DNA of 64,000 nucleotides from Emmonsiellopsis sp. PD_33. Its lineage: Eukaryota; Ascomycota; Eurotiomycetes; Onygenales; Ajellomycetaceae. The DNA lies in contig JANTQF010000048.1 in the NCBI GenBank assembly GCA_032988165.1, positions 62,001 through 126,000 on the forward strand. Direction: 5' to 3'. Under the pieces are notes generated by a model, which was given only the letters and a program-made list of their open reading frames with translations, was not told the DNA's origin and searched no databases. The position numbers were made by a program, and so were the translations under genes. Shown here in pieces: positions 9,434 to 22,300 of this stretch. The first letter of the stretch is position 1. Every line of letters begins with the position of its first letter.

Positions 9434-10655
9434 TGTGAGGGCAGGGTGTTGTTATGTGTATGGTATGGTGGATGGATGGGATGGGATGGAGGAGATGGAG
9501 TTATGTAGCTGTCCGGTGGTTGCACATGCGCTGCCAAATTAGCTCCTTTGTAGGGACACTGGCAGGATTAACGCGGGCTGGATCTCGGAGGAAATGGAAA
9601 TAGGAGTGTTTCATTGCCAATTATCTGCTTCTATATACGATGCATCCTCCCTGACGTCCTGGATGCGCCGATGAGCCGAGGCACAACCCGGCTGTCCACA
9701 TGCGGTTAGCCGCAGCTCTGCCCTAGGTTAGCCCTAATTCATCGACTTCAATCGATGGAGAGGTATGAATGTCAAGCGAACCTTGTATGTTTCATGGATG
9801 ATTAGATTGGAAATGTGCCCAGCTTTGTAGGGGGAACACTACTCGCAGCTCGCTGAATGATAGTTATCCGTTCTGTTTCAAAAATCCGCTGGAGATTCTC
9901 ATTCTACTCATCTCATCTAGACCATCTCTGGGCCATGTTGAACACTATATATATTCCTCCGCAATGTGAACAACCATTCAAGCCCAGGATTATCCGCTCT
10001 CTCTTTTCACTGCGGAACCTCAGGCCATGTCCCGCCTTTATTACATGGCAGCGGGGTGCTAGGCTGATCAATGGTTTGCAGGATTTCCTTGTATCAAGAT
10101 ACTCAAATCCCATATCCCAGGAAATATGGTCTACAATGAACCAAACGCCGCCCCTTGCGATCAGGCAGATATTAGCGGGAAGGGGTTATTTCGTAATACA
10201 AACCCTAATTCAAAATAGGGGTATACAGATAAAGCCCATTCTAACAAACAGGGACTTCTACTTATCTTTCTTCCGTTCTGGCCAAACACCAACCAAATCC
10301 CGCGCGTGCAGTACAGTACAGTGACTACTGGACTGGACTGGACTGGCAAGCGAACAAACCACTAAATGGAGATAGATACTTCCAGAACAGACTCAAAGTT
10401 TCAATTCGCTGCAACTTATATCTCGTCTCCAACGAAGCATAGCATTAATATGACAAGAAGATTCAATCGCTATTCCTCCCAAACTTTTCCCTCTTTTATC
10501 TAGTCCGTCATATATACATACATGCAAGATCCATCCGTAGCTACTCACGGCTGCCTAGATGATGCGCCGTTCATAGATAGATAACAAAAAAGGAGAAAAA
10601 AAGAAACCATATACTCTCTCCTCGCGTAAATGGTATTAAAAACAGAAACAAAATC
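9434..10655. other. Intergenic with a short pentanucleotide repeat
   Basis: This 1.2 kb stretch holds the promoter of the isomerase gene and the 3' region of RPC1 (both on the minus strand). ACTGG is repeated four times at 10327-10346. A + strand frame of 155 codons around 9857-10324 has no recognisable motif and looks like chance. Confidence 0.45.
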
Positions 10656-13600
10656 TTACATGCCCTCTCTCCGCCGTTTCTTCGCGGTTCGCGCCTTCGC
10701 GGCTGCTGCTACAGGAGCCTCGACGATATCTTCCCACGAATCTTCAAAAACTGTCTTCTTCTTGCCGATCTGGCCTTCGTAGAAGTTCAACGCACGGACT
10801 ACCTCCATGGCGCCCGTGCCGAGAGACACGCTCTTACCGACGATGATACATTCCGACACACCCTCAATGAGATCTGTGCGGCCTGCCCCGCCAGCGTCGA
10901 ACAGGTGGTCGGCTGTCTTTTCGAAACTGGCTAGTTGGAGGACGGAGTCGCGCATTTTGGCAAGCCCGAAACGCGTGATTCCTAGTACTTCACCCTTGTA
11001 TGTCATGACGTCTGCGAGGAGTTGCATGTGGCGCGGATCGATACCCATTTCCTTCATGACCTCGCCGATTTCGGCCACGATGGTGGTTCGTGCTGCTTCG
11101 ATGCCGAGGACGGCGCGGGTTTCCATGATATTGTTGGTGCGGGTGCGGGCGCCGAGGATTCCGTCGGTGGTCATACAGTCGCGGAGACCGTAGCCTTCGA
11201 CGAGAAGGGTGTTGGTGGTGTTGGTTTCATCGGTACGGATGATAGCTCGGGCGGCTTCCGGGTGGCCGAGGACTTGGATGTTAGGGATGAGGCGTTTGAG
11301 ATGCTTGAGGCGGATGTAAGGGTCGGCACCGGTGGCGGCCTCCTCGGTTTTGGAGAGGGCAGTTCGAGTGGCATGTTGATCGACGAAGATGTGGATGTGG
11401 GAGCCGAAGGAGCGGAACTTCAAATCCGCAGACTTGAACCGTTTGTGCTTCTTGATGGCTGTTAGGATATCGTGGAGGGTGAGTTCAAGCTGTAGGTTTT
11501 GGATGGTGGTAAAGTCAAATTTAATATTGATGTAAGCTTCCGTGCCTGTCCAATCTTCCTCGATGTAATAAATAATGTCGCGAATAAACGTTTTTTCAAC
11601 ACGGCCTTTGACGATCTGTGCGGCACGAAGATCCTCTTTGTTGACAAGCTCGCAAGTGATAACAGGGGTACTGATTTCCTTGGAGGCGTTGATAATTTCC
11701 TTGATACGAGGAACACCCTGAGTAATACTCATACCGGCGACACCAGCGAAATGGAAAGTTTTCAGTGTCATCTGCGTTCCAGGCTCTCCAATAGACTGTG
11801 CACCTACAGCACCAACAGCGTGACCAGGCTCGACCTGGGCTCTCTTGTATTTGGTTAAGCAGGCAGTAATGAACTCGGTGAGGGTTTTGGCTGAGATCTT
11901 AGCGGTATGGTCGATACCTCTTCCACGTCTCTTGTTTCCGCCATCAATCGATTTCAATTTATCAGCTTTGGCGGTAACATAATCCTCAATGGACTGAAGG
12001 AAATCTCTAGCGCTTTCTAGCTGGTCAATGCCGTGATCGCTCCTATCGAGATATTCCAAATTGTTGCCCATTAGGTCGAACCTCAGAAGTTTAGCACGTT
12101 CTGGTGCAAGAAGCTCCTGACACAGAGAGACGATTTCCTTCGGAAGGAGACCCTTGTCAGCGTTATCGAAGGTGGTGACTTCAGAGTGGGTAAATGTGCG
12201 GTCGAAGTGGACTGGTTTTGCTTTGCCTTCCATATCGACAGGATCCAATTTGTCATCTCCATACTGAAACTGAACGATATTCGAGGAAGAGTTTCGGACC
12301 GTGTCATCGTATCGAGTCGACAAGTCTTCAAGCGACTTCATCAGCCGACGAGACATATAACCAGTTTCTGCGGTTTTAACGGCGGTATCGACTAGACCTT
12401 CTCTTCCAGAAATAGCGTGGAAAAGGAATTCCGTCGGCGTCAATCCCGAAAAGAAACTGTTTCGTACGAAACCCTTTGCAGGAGGCTGGCGAGCGTGTTT
12501 GGGAAAGTGAGGCAATGTTCGATCTTGGAAACCATCCTGGACACGTTGACCACCGATAATTTGCTGTCCGACTAGGGCAACCATCTGAGCGACGTTGATA
12601 TTCGAACCCTTGGAACCGGACGTTGCCATGATCAAGGGGGAATTCCACCTGCTCAACTCTGCAATACATATGTCACCGGCCTGTTGACGAACTTTACTGA
12701 GAATACCGGATATTTGATTTTCCATGGTTTGCTGCTCGTCACATCCAGGGGCCTTTTCAAGCTTTCCATCCTTAAACATTTGGATGACTTCATCGCACTG
12801 CGCGTAGGCGGTTTCTACCAAGTCACGCTTCGCGTCAAGAAGTCTAGCACCGGGGTAGACATCTGTGATGCCGATGGAGAAACCCATATTTGTGAACCAT
12901 CGTGCCGAGAGCCTTGATAGCCGGTTCATGCCTTCAGCGGCAACTGGAGGCCCGTAATCTCTGAGCATAACGTAGAAGACCGAATCCTTTTTACCAGATC
13001 CAATGGTGGATTTGTCCATGACACCGCACATAACTTCAGAGTTGCGAATGCAAAGCCACCCGTCTTTAGGACACAGATCGCGGGGCGTCCCTTTTGGAGC
13101 TGAAAGCTCTCGACATGCCGCATCCAAGTTGATCAACACTGGGGAGTCTTTGTTGGGTCGCATTAGAATGTTGAAAACTTGTTTCCCCGTCCACATCATT
13201 TGTGGTTTGAGGATTGAAGGAGGAGGGAGGTCAAACCGAGTTCCGGGCTGAAGCATGTAGAGACATATATGTGTAAAGGTTTTGCGATCATAAAAGATGT
13301 CTTTGCTACTAAGCATGTAAGCAGCAGTGATGAAATCCTGGATAGCAGAAATAATCGGTTCGCCGTTCTTCGGTGTGGCCAGGTTGTTTTTCACGCCCAT
13401 CAATTCCATCGCTTCAGCTCTCGCTTCTTCCGTCTGGGGGACGTGTAGGTTCATTTCATCTCCATCGAAATCGGCGTTGTAGGGATTGCAGACACACTCG
13501 TTGAGACGGAACGTCCTGTGAGGTCTGACTTTGGCAAAATGGGACAAGATACTGAGTTTGTGGAGCGATGGCTGACGGTTGAACAAGACGATATCTCCAT

Positions 13601-15168
13601 CCTCGATATGTCGTTCGACGATATCCCCTTCCTCCAGCTCATTTGCCATCATATTAAGGTTACCATACTTGAGGAATATCTTGAAGGTTTGGCCTTTTTT
13701 GGTCAGATAATTTGCTCCCGGCCAGGTCTTCGTACCATTGCGAACACATTGTCGTAGTTTTTCCTTGTTATACCTCGTCACCTGCTCAGGGTATGTCATA
13801 TTCATGGCAACAAGCTGTGGTACGGCAACTTCATCGATTCGCAAGTTAGGATCGGGAGAAATGACAGTTCTGCCGGAAAAATCAACACGCTTTCCGGAAA
13901 GATTTCCACGGAATCGCCCTTGTTTTCCCTTGAGCCGCTGGCAGAAACCACGAATTGGTTTACCGAAATCAGCTTTTTGAAGTCCTGGTACATCACTGTT
14001 GATATAAACAGCGAGTTGCAACTGCATATAATCCCAGCACTCGATAATCGTCTGCACAGGCGCGCCTTTGTTGAGTGCATTCTTGAGGTTGATGTTACTT
14101 TGAATAATGTCCCCAAGCTTTGCGGTCAAGTCGTCTTCGGTACTGGCGGCTTCTTGTCCAACCGATGGCCGAATACATACGGGTGGAGCTGGTATATATT
14201 GCCAAAGGAAAACCTCCGGTCGAGCCTCCTCTGGATTTAAGCCAAGAAGTTCGCAGTCTTCGTTGGAAATGCGACGAAAAAGCTTCAGCACGCGCAGCGG
14301 GTTGAGGTCGTCCTGAGCCTTCTTAAAATGCTTCTCGATATCTGGGTTGCTCTTTTTCGCCTCCTCGAACGACTGATCGAACACGACTTTGCTCCCAGGC
14401 GGAATTTTCTTCACAGATGCTGACGTATTGAAGGCGCGGAACTTGTCGTGTGTGATTTTCAGGGCGCTTGTGCCTGCCTTCTTTACGACACCGTTGATCG
14501 CGTTGCAGTTGTAGCAGGTTCGTGATTTTCGGCATCTGTCGTTAATCTTCTTCGCAATTTGCATTCGTCGAAGGTTGTCTATTCCTGGCCGTCTAAGCTC
14601 CTTTAAAAATGCCCGTCGTTCGGTTTCTGGGAGGAGTATATGGGAGCAGTCCTAACAAGATATTATTAAGTTAATTGAATATCCAGCAAGCAACAGCAAA
14701 TTCTCAAAGGACTACGGGAGTATCTACCTTGCAGATCTCTTGCAGAATGCTAATGACCCTCTTGAAATAGCCGACATGGAAGGCAGGCAAAACCAATTTC
14801 ACATGGCCGAAATGGCCGCTGCAGACCTGTAGCGCTCCACCGCAAGTGTCGCAGGTGCCGGATTTGCTGGAGATACCCATGCGCCCGTCGAGGGGCCCAT
14901 GAGGGGCAACGGCGCGGTCATTCTCGAGATCAAAGAGCTTACGATCGGAAACTTCGACGACAGCCTGGCTGACGATATCTTGGGTTGAGCTGTGAGAGGT
15001 GCGTGTCGTTAGTAAATGGACGTTCATCTTGGGGCGTTTTTTTATATGCCATGTTTTGCGACTCCGCACTCACAGGACACCGAATTTGATCTCCTTGATC
15101 ACTTTGGGAACGCGATCTACGACCTGGGCCTTGCCCAGGTCTATCTGGACAGCCTCTGCGGACTGCAT
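10656..15168 (-). CDS. rpc1: RNA polymerase III largest subunit
   Basis: RPC160-type subunit forming the catalytic centre of Pol III, which transcribes tRNA and 5S rRNA genes in the nucleus. Exons are 15168-15074, 14989-14728 and 14651-10656 (4353 bp, 1450 aa; the yeast subunit is about 1460). The N-terminus reads MQSAEAVQIDLGKAQV after splicing. The clamp zinc-binding Cys/His set is CDTC...CSGHFGH. The catalytic magnesium loop NADFDGDEMN is at about residues 511-520. Bridge-helix and trigger-loop regions follow (GREGLVDTAVKTAETGY; PGTQMTLKTFHFAG). The Pol III identity rests on overall similarity to RPC160, including the end of the protein lacking the Pol II heptad tail. A different upstream start frame is rejected because it ends in a stop within the first exon. 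Confidence 0.96.
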
Positions 15169-15763
15169 GTCACAGGGATCACGAAGAGATCATCGTCGTC
15201 TATGAACGTGAGGATGTGCTGGGACGGTGCGGAATGCGATGCGGAGCTCCCAACTGGCCCAGATCGGGCTCGAATGGATGGCGTGAAGCTCAGATTGTAG
15301 AAAGCAGCACCCGAGGAATCAGCTAATTGCAGGATATCGGCATGCAGCGTCGTGGTCGATGTGTGAGAGTTGGGTAGACGGCGACGAGGCGGAGAGTTGG
15401 AGGGTTGGAGAGTTGGAGGTTGTTTGATAGCGGGAGTCATTTCCTTCGCGCAGGCGGGGTTGGGTTGGCGACGAAAACTTTTTTTTTGCCGGGGCTCATT
15501 TTGGCTTCATACCCCCCATTTTGGTGTAGATAAATAAATACCACCACGCCCGGATGTACATTTATTAGAGTAAGGGTCTCGAACTGGAATCCTAGGGTTT
15601 GAAGGTACTATCTATTTAAAAGTATTGTTTGTATTTTAAATGGTATATAGCGTGTAAATATTCATGCCAACGCCTGGGATGCTCTCTATATAATGTACAG
15701 GACAAACAACTAGACCAAAGACAATATTCCAGTCCATCTATTATACACTGCAATACAGACACA
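15169..15763. other. Intergenic, RPC1 promoter and GUF1 3' region
   Basis: A 595 bp spacer between two minus-strand genes. It contains an open frame overlapping the RPC1 start region in another frame, which I regard as a shadow. No other feature is visible. Confidence 0.5.
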
Positions 15764-17819
15764 TCACTTAGCCAAAAAGGCCTGGAAAGCCTTGTGTTCA
15801 ATCACAACGTTCCCCACAGCCTTGAGTTTCTTCCGGCCTTCTTTCTGCTTCTCCAGCAGCTTCTTCCGTCGTGTAATATCTGCAGCATGCAGCTTTTGCA
15901 ACACGTCCTTTCTGAATGGCTTGATCGTCTCTCTCGCCACAATATTCCTCCCCGCGGCCGCTTGAATGATAACTTCGAACATCTGCCGATCGACATGTTC
16001 TTTGAACTTGCTGACCCACACCTTTCCCATGCGCTGCACTTGGCTGGCATGCACAACCCGGGATACTGCGTCGACGGGAACCTTGTTCACGAGCAGTTGT
16101 AGCTTGACGATATTGCTGCGTCGCCAGCTGGATTCTTCGTAGTCCAGACTGGCGTATCCTTTCGTAGATCCCTTGAGCTTCCCGAAGAAATCATCTACTA
16201 GCTGTGCTAGAGGCAATTCGTATTTGAGGATCACTTGGGTCGAAGTGAAAAACTCGAGGCTCTTTTGTTCGCCCCTATTCGACTCGCACAGTTCCATGAC
16301 CCGTCCAAGATACTCTTCAGGAAACGTGAGCGTGGCGAGAACATACGGCTCTTGCAACTCGGCCACTTTTGCGCGAAGGGTGTCTTCTTCAGGGAAATGG
16401 GCAGGGTTAGTGATGACTTCCTCTTTCCCGGCTTTCCACAGTATTTTGAACGGGACGGTTGGTGGCGTAATAATGATACTCGCACCGTGTTCCTGTCGCA
16501 AACGATCCTCGAAAACTGAGCAGTGAAGGGTTCCAAGGAAGCCAAGTCGGAAGCCAGCACCCAATGCTTCCGATGACTCTTTCTGCACTGTTATACTGCG
16601 ATCGTTCAGGAGTAGCTGATTGATGCTATCCTCTAGATGAGGGAAATCACTGGCATCCACAGGATATGCCGCAACGAAGACCATGGATTTCGGTTCTTCG
16701 AATCCGGGAAGAGGTTTAACCAGTTTCTCGGATCCAACCGTGGTGTAAGTGTCGCCAACCTTGGCTTCCTGGCTGCGCTTCATGGCGGGATTGAAATATA
16801 TGTACCCCACTTGCCCGGCACGGAGCACGGACTGTGGTGTTTGGTTAGGATACATGATTCCGACCTCGCCGACATAGTATTTGAGTCCTGTCGCAAAAGA
16901 TACAACTTGATCGCCAGCTTGAATCTGACCGTCAAACACGCGAACGAGAAGGATAACCCCTTTGTAGGACGAGTACCACGAATCGACAAGAAGCATGCGA
17001 AGGGGCTTGGTATGGTCTCCCACTGGCCTATAATGGGGTGTAGGCAGTTAGATAATTTTTGTGGTCCCCTAGAGAGTAAAAGGGGAGAACATACGCTGGA
17101 ATTTGTTCCACCACTGTTGGTAAGAGTTTTGCAACATTCAAGCCGGTTTTAGCTGAAACCAAAACTGCAGCCTTCGGATCCAATTCGAAGGTGTTGGCCA
17201 TCTGTTCTAATGCCCGATCAGGGTCCGCAGATGGAAGGTCGACCTTGTTTATAACCGGTACTAGCTGTAGACCCTCTGCGAAAGCAAGGTAGAAATTCGC
17301 TACCGTTTGAGCTTGGACTCCTTGGCTAGCATCGACAAGAAGCAATGCACCCCCGCAACTTGCATAACTCCGTGACACCTCCGCGCGGAAATCGACATGG
17401 CCAGGGGTATCGACGAGATGAAGCAGGTAGTCCTCGCCCTTGTGGTTGTATAGCATTGTACATGTCTGCGCTTTCACAGTAATGCCACGCTCACGTTCGA
17501 CATCTAGTTTGTCTAGAACCTGCTTGTTCGATCCTGGTTGAATGGTGCCGGTAAGTTCGAGAAGTCGGTCGGAGAGCGTGCTTTTGCCATGGTCGACATG
17601 GGCAACGATACAAAAGTTCCTGAACCGATCAATTGGGATAGCCGCAATGCGCTTTTCGAGATCCGACACCGGTTTGACAGCTTGCGCATGGCGGCGGGCG
17701 GAGGAGTGGAAGATGCGATATTGGGAGCTAGTAAACGGGAGCGACTGGGCGACGGCCTGTGACTGCGGCTGCCGCAATGCTGAGGTCAGCCATCTGACTG
17801 ACTGCAGACATCCTCGCAT
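15764..17819 (-). CDS. guf1: Mitochondrial translation factor GUF1 (LepA/EF4 family)
   Basis: A membrane-associated mitochondrial GTPase of the EF4/LepA family that supports accurate mitochondrial translation by back-translocating stalled ribosomes. Exons are 17819-17095 and 17027-15764 (1989 bp, 662 aa). An Arg/Ser-rich presequence occupies about residues 1-55. GTPase motifs are AHVDHGKS (G1), DTPGHVDF (G3), NKVD (G4) and VSAKTG (G5), and VERERGITVKAQ is the switch region. The EF4-specific C-terminal domain is present and ends in the basic KKLKAVGNVVIEHKAFQ segment. The intron splits an Ala codon in IPAPVGDH. It is divergent from MAD2 with only 291 bp between start codons, a likely shared promoter. 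Confidence 0.95.
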
Positions 17820-18110
17820 CTGGATAGTTGCATTGGCATGAAGCGAGGGCGAGAGATGCGGCGGACGTCGTGGTGGCTACTGACGAGATGTTGTCGAGTC
17901 CGCGAAGATTTTGGATAGACAAAAATGCGGCTCTGCGGGAAGGTTTGCCGAGCGCCGGTCAGGGTGCTTAGTCATCATTATTGCTACAGCGACGACAACC
18001 GTAAACAATCACCGCCGATTTCTCAATCACCACACGACGGCCGCAATCCAGCACGCTGAACACGCGATTTTCTATTCCAGTCCAGTCCCCATAATCACCG
18101 CTTTTTCGAG

Positions 18111-19300
18111 ATGTCTGCGCCAAAGGATAAATCAAAAGTGCACAAGTTGTCGTTGAAAGGTGAGCCAGTAAAACCCGTCTCGCGGCGCCCAATGGTCACT
18201 AACAATCGGAATTGTAGGATCTTCAAAACTAGTCGCGGAGTTTGTGAGTAGGGCTGCCAGATAGCTGATGGATGGGTGCTGATGTGGGCAGTTTGAATAC
18301 TCGATCCACTCCATATTGTGCGTTCAACCCGCGTCTACCGCTCCCAACGCAGGTCTAACCAACTGCTAGGTTCCAACGAGGGGTGTACCCTGCAGACGAT
18401 TTCACAGCGTGAGCGCATACCTATAGAGTAATTGGACGATGGATTTGGGCCGGGGCTGATAAAGGATCACAGCGTCAAGAAATATGGGCTCAATATGCTT
18501 GGTTGGTGGATCGTCTGACCTCGCCCCGTTCGGCTTGTTAACAAGAACCTACCTAGTCTCTGCGGATGACCAAGTCAAAGCGTACATCAAGAAAATCATG
18601 TCGCAGTTGAACAAGTGGATGATTGGCGGCAAGATATCCAAACTCGTTATTGTCATCACCAGCAAGGAAACCGGCGAACATGTTGAGAGATGGCAATTCG
18701 ACGTATGGCATCTACTATCCACTTCCCCCATACCCCGATGCCTGCTGGACTAACATGGCTTGGGTTCATTGATAGGTCCAAATATTTAACCAGAAGTCCT
18801 CGCGAAGCCGGTCCTCCCAGAAAGCATCGCCGGATAATGAAAATGCCACACCAGCGTATGCTACATAACCCCCACGCTGCATCTGCGCATGACTTGTTCG
18901 CAGCTGATTCAAGGCGAATGAACCTTAGAACGATGGGCCCCAACTCGACTCCTCCCCCTGATAAGTCTGAGAAGGAAATCCAAGAAGAAATCCAAGCCAT
19001 CTTTCGCCAGATCACCGCGTCCGTGACATTCCTCCCCGTCCTCGACGGCAATTGCACATTCAACGTGCTAGTTTATGCAGATGCGGATTCCGAAGTCCCC
19101 ATGGAATGGGGCGACAGCGATGCGAAGGAGATTAAAAACGGAGAAAAGGTGCAGCTCAGGAGCTTCAGTACCAGTAATCATCGTGTTGATACTCTGGTTA
19201 GCTATCGGTACGCTAATCGTCCCCGGTTGCTGCTCCCCACAAGCTACTCATCTTTGAGCCTCTGCTAACCGAGCTCCGACAATGCAGGCTTGCCGATTAA
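18111..19300 (+). CDS. mad2: Mitotic spindle checkpoint protein MAD2
   Basis: HORMA-domain protein that binds Mad1 and Cdc20 at unattached kinetochores to delay anaphase. It is unusually split into nine exons: 18111-18159, 18218-18243, 18292-18317, 18370-18408, 18473-18501, 18557-18702, 18776-18855, 18929-19207 and 19288-19300 (687 bp, 228 aa). The join gives the expected order: LKGSSKLVAEFFEYSIHS, then QRGVYPADDF, KKYGLNML, KWMIGGKISKLVIVI, ERWQFDVQIF and a C-terminal VDTLVSYRLAD. The last exon codes only four residues. A Ser/Asn/Pro-rich insert (about residues 120-146) sits in a loop. The acceptor of exon 8 at 18928/18929 is the least certain join. Confidence 0.93.
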
Positions 19301-22300
19301 GTAGCAAATCCCTGGAACATTTTGGAATGTACGGCGTTTATGGCACAGTCTGGGCGGAGTCTATTGTTGGCAATGATACTGGGCAAGGATTGGAATTTCG
19401 GGCGCATGACGCTATGCGATCTATATACGCAACTATATTATTTAAAAATGCGAGATTTTTCTGCAGTTTGATGATTCCCAGCTCCTCCTGCGGCGAAGTT
19501 TCCTTTTTAGTTTAATTTTATATACCGCCTTTGTTTAATGTAACACAGCGCTGCAGGCTATCCTTGCAATTCTCCAGACATTGCAGCAAATATGTACTAG
19601 AAAACCCATTCATCCCCTCCCGTGCCGACGGATATTTACCATCCCTCGTAACGGGCTAACCGTCTATTTGCGCCACCTCGCAGCGGAAGCGAGCCTTTCC
19701 CTCCCGTCTCAAATCCTCCGAACCAATCCTCAACCCCCTATGCAGTTGGACGGCCCCAGTCCCTCGCTCCAGCCGTCCGCCACGCAGGCGCCACCAAATC
19801 CCATGCCCTGACGTAATCTTATCAGTCACATTAACTGGCCAAACAACTGTTCTCTGGCATGCAAATTTGGAGACATTTCGAAACAAAGAAGAAGGGAATC
19901 GGTTTCAAGCGGGGATCGCGTTAGCTTTGCGTATCGTTTCTATGAATAGAGATGCGGATTGGTAACTATCGTTCGGCGTCCGTCGCCTGACAACACGTCA
20001 CGGCCTCAGGTTTTTGATATAGCGTTGTCCCCTCCCGCTCCCGTAGACGGGGGATTCCGTCCTCGGCATGTGCCGGGCGAAGATTGGTTATGCGGGATGG
20101 ATTGAACGATGGACTCGATTCATCTAGGCTTCTGAGAACTATTGCCGATGTGGTGTAAGCGAGGTAGTCTCCCGGTATCTGCTAGGTCCCGATTTTATGC
20201 AACTGGGATAAGATATGGAGTAGAGTTATGGAGATCTAGTAACGATCGTATGTTTCATAGTATAAGAATGCAGCCTGAGCGAGTCGGATTCAAGCCGGCA
20301 ACTGTTTAAATATAACAACAATTGAGAAGGAACAAAAGAGTAGAACGCCCTAAATTTAAATCCAAGAGAGTGCAGATACCAATCCGTCACTCCTACCGGT
20401 CCTCTCCCGTCCTGTCCTAAATAACAAACCGGATACCAAAACCCATGCGCCGTGTTCCGTTCCCATGTTATCCCTTGGGGCCATATATATGCGGCGGTGC
20501 CAAATAATTTGTAATGCATTTGCAAAGAACGCCGCGGGAAACAAAGAAATGAATAAGCGGCGGAGAGATGGCCAAAACGCAAAACTCAAAGGAAGGAAGA
20601 CACAGATTTAGGAGCCGAGGAATAAGGGTTTCGATGTTGAGAAAGAGGGGAATGAACAAGCAATGATTTCTGAAGTGAAAGCCAGGATGAAAGGAAACCA
20701 TGCAAGCGGGGGTGGAATCGATGGCTGCATAGAACAGTAATTCTGCGGCCCAATTTCAAGAAGATAGAACCCATCTAAGGCAAGAAAGTAGATAAACTGA
20801 ACGTGACATAAATCGTTAGACTCATATAGGATAGGTAGCCACAGTTTGCGGTGCATGCACTTTATCGCCTGTTATTTTGCACTCCCCCCTGGTCATGGCT
20901 ACCGGCAGAAGTCGAACCGGGCAGATCGCCCCTCTCCGAGGCGTTTACCGTATTTTCACGAAAGGGTGGAGATCCAGAAACGGATTTTCTTGGGGAACAG
21001 TTGGGACAAGCGTAACAAATGCCCGTTCCGTTGCAGCCAGTGCAAGCGGTATTACCTCTGAAGAACAGTCAGATCTCCTTGAATGTGCTGTATTATATGG
21101 CCGTGGCCGTTTAAAGGGGAAGGGAAGTGCCATGATGGGGGAACATTTAAATAGGGGTTCCAGAGTAAGGAGACATACCGCGGTGCATGTCCAGCGCAAT
21201 GGGGGCAGGTTTGGGGTACCTTCCCATGGGAGCATTGACCACAATTGAAATTCGCTCCATATGGGGGTGTATTGTTTGAGATGCAGGGCATTCTGAGACC
21301 GTGGCCGGAGGTTGAAGTTGGGTATGTGTTTGGGTAATAGAGATTGATGGACGGAGAGGAACCGGTTTTCAGAAATGCGCAGTCGTGTTTTCAAAAGATG
21401 TGCTAATATCTAGTGTCAAAAGAGGGTAGAAGACCGAGGTAGGTACAATGTTGGGATCAGCCCAACGGAGTGGACGGGGGCTGCTATGTAGGTATCGGTT
21501 TCTCGGGTGGGTTTTAAAGCAATGATGAATATAGGTAGTGTATACTGGTGCGACTGGGTTTCTTGAGAGGGAATTAGGCGGATTGAACGGCCTTATATGC
21601 TTTTCTTTCGGCGGCAGAGCCCAATTCCCGAGTAAGCTCCGGATCCGTCCAATCGGATTCCCGGATATCAACAAAGATAAGATTAAGAAATATGTGACAA
21701 TAGCAATGTCTTGGTCCATGTAGTGGCACCAGGGCAGTGGCGCGGGATATAATATGCCTGAGAAATTTAGCGGGCACATCGGTGGGGTAGAGGGGTTTCT
21801 GAATAGCAGCGGCCCAGTAATAGATCAGGAGGACAAGAATGATGATCTCATTTCCGGGGTCCGGGTTTCCTACCAGGCAGTCCGCTTAACTCGTCAACGG
21901 GGTTATTGGCAGGGAGGAAAGAAAAGAAAAAGCGGTCAGGTCTGTAGTTCCCCAAAATTACCAAGATGTTGGGCGGGGTAGCATTGGATAACTCACGGAC
22001 AGGGGAGGCAGTGCGAGGTCGAAAGAGGTCGAAATAAGAATGTAAATATTCTACCAGTATTGGAATAGACGAGGCAACCGAAGTATAACGTGTCAATCGA
22101 AGTCATACCATTTCTCAATAGCAGTCGTCCAACCAAAACAAAAATCGGGCTTAGACAAAGGCAACTACCCTACCTACACACCAGATCCCACGTGAATAAT
22201 GTGATAAAATTGCGTTCAGGGTTCAGGAGGCGTTTGTAAATCATGGACAGCGTGTCCAACCAACATGAAAAATGGATGTTGGTTAGTGGATTGACACTAA

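Noticed and set aside
15141..15440. A minus-strand frame overlapping the RPC1 start
   Set aside because: It is in another frame from RPC1 and cannot be joined to it; the conserved start MQSAEAVQ lies at 15168.
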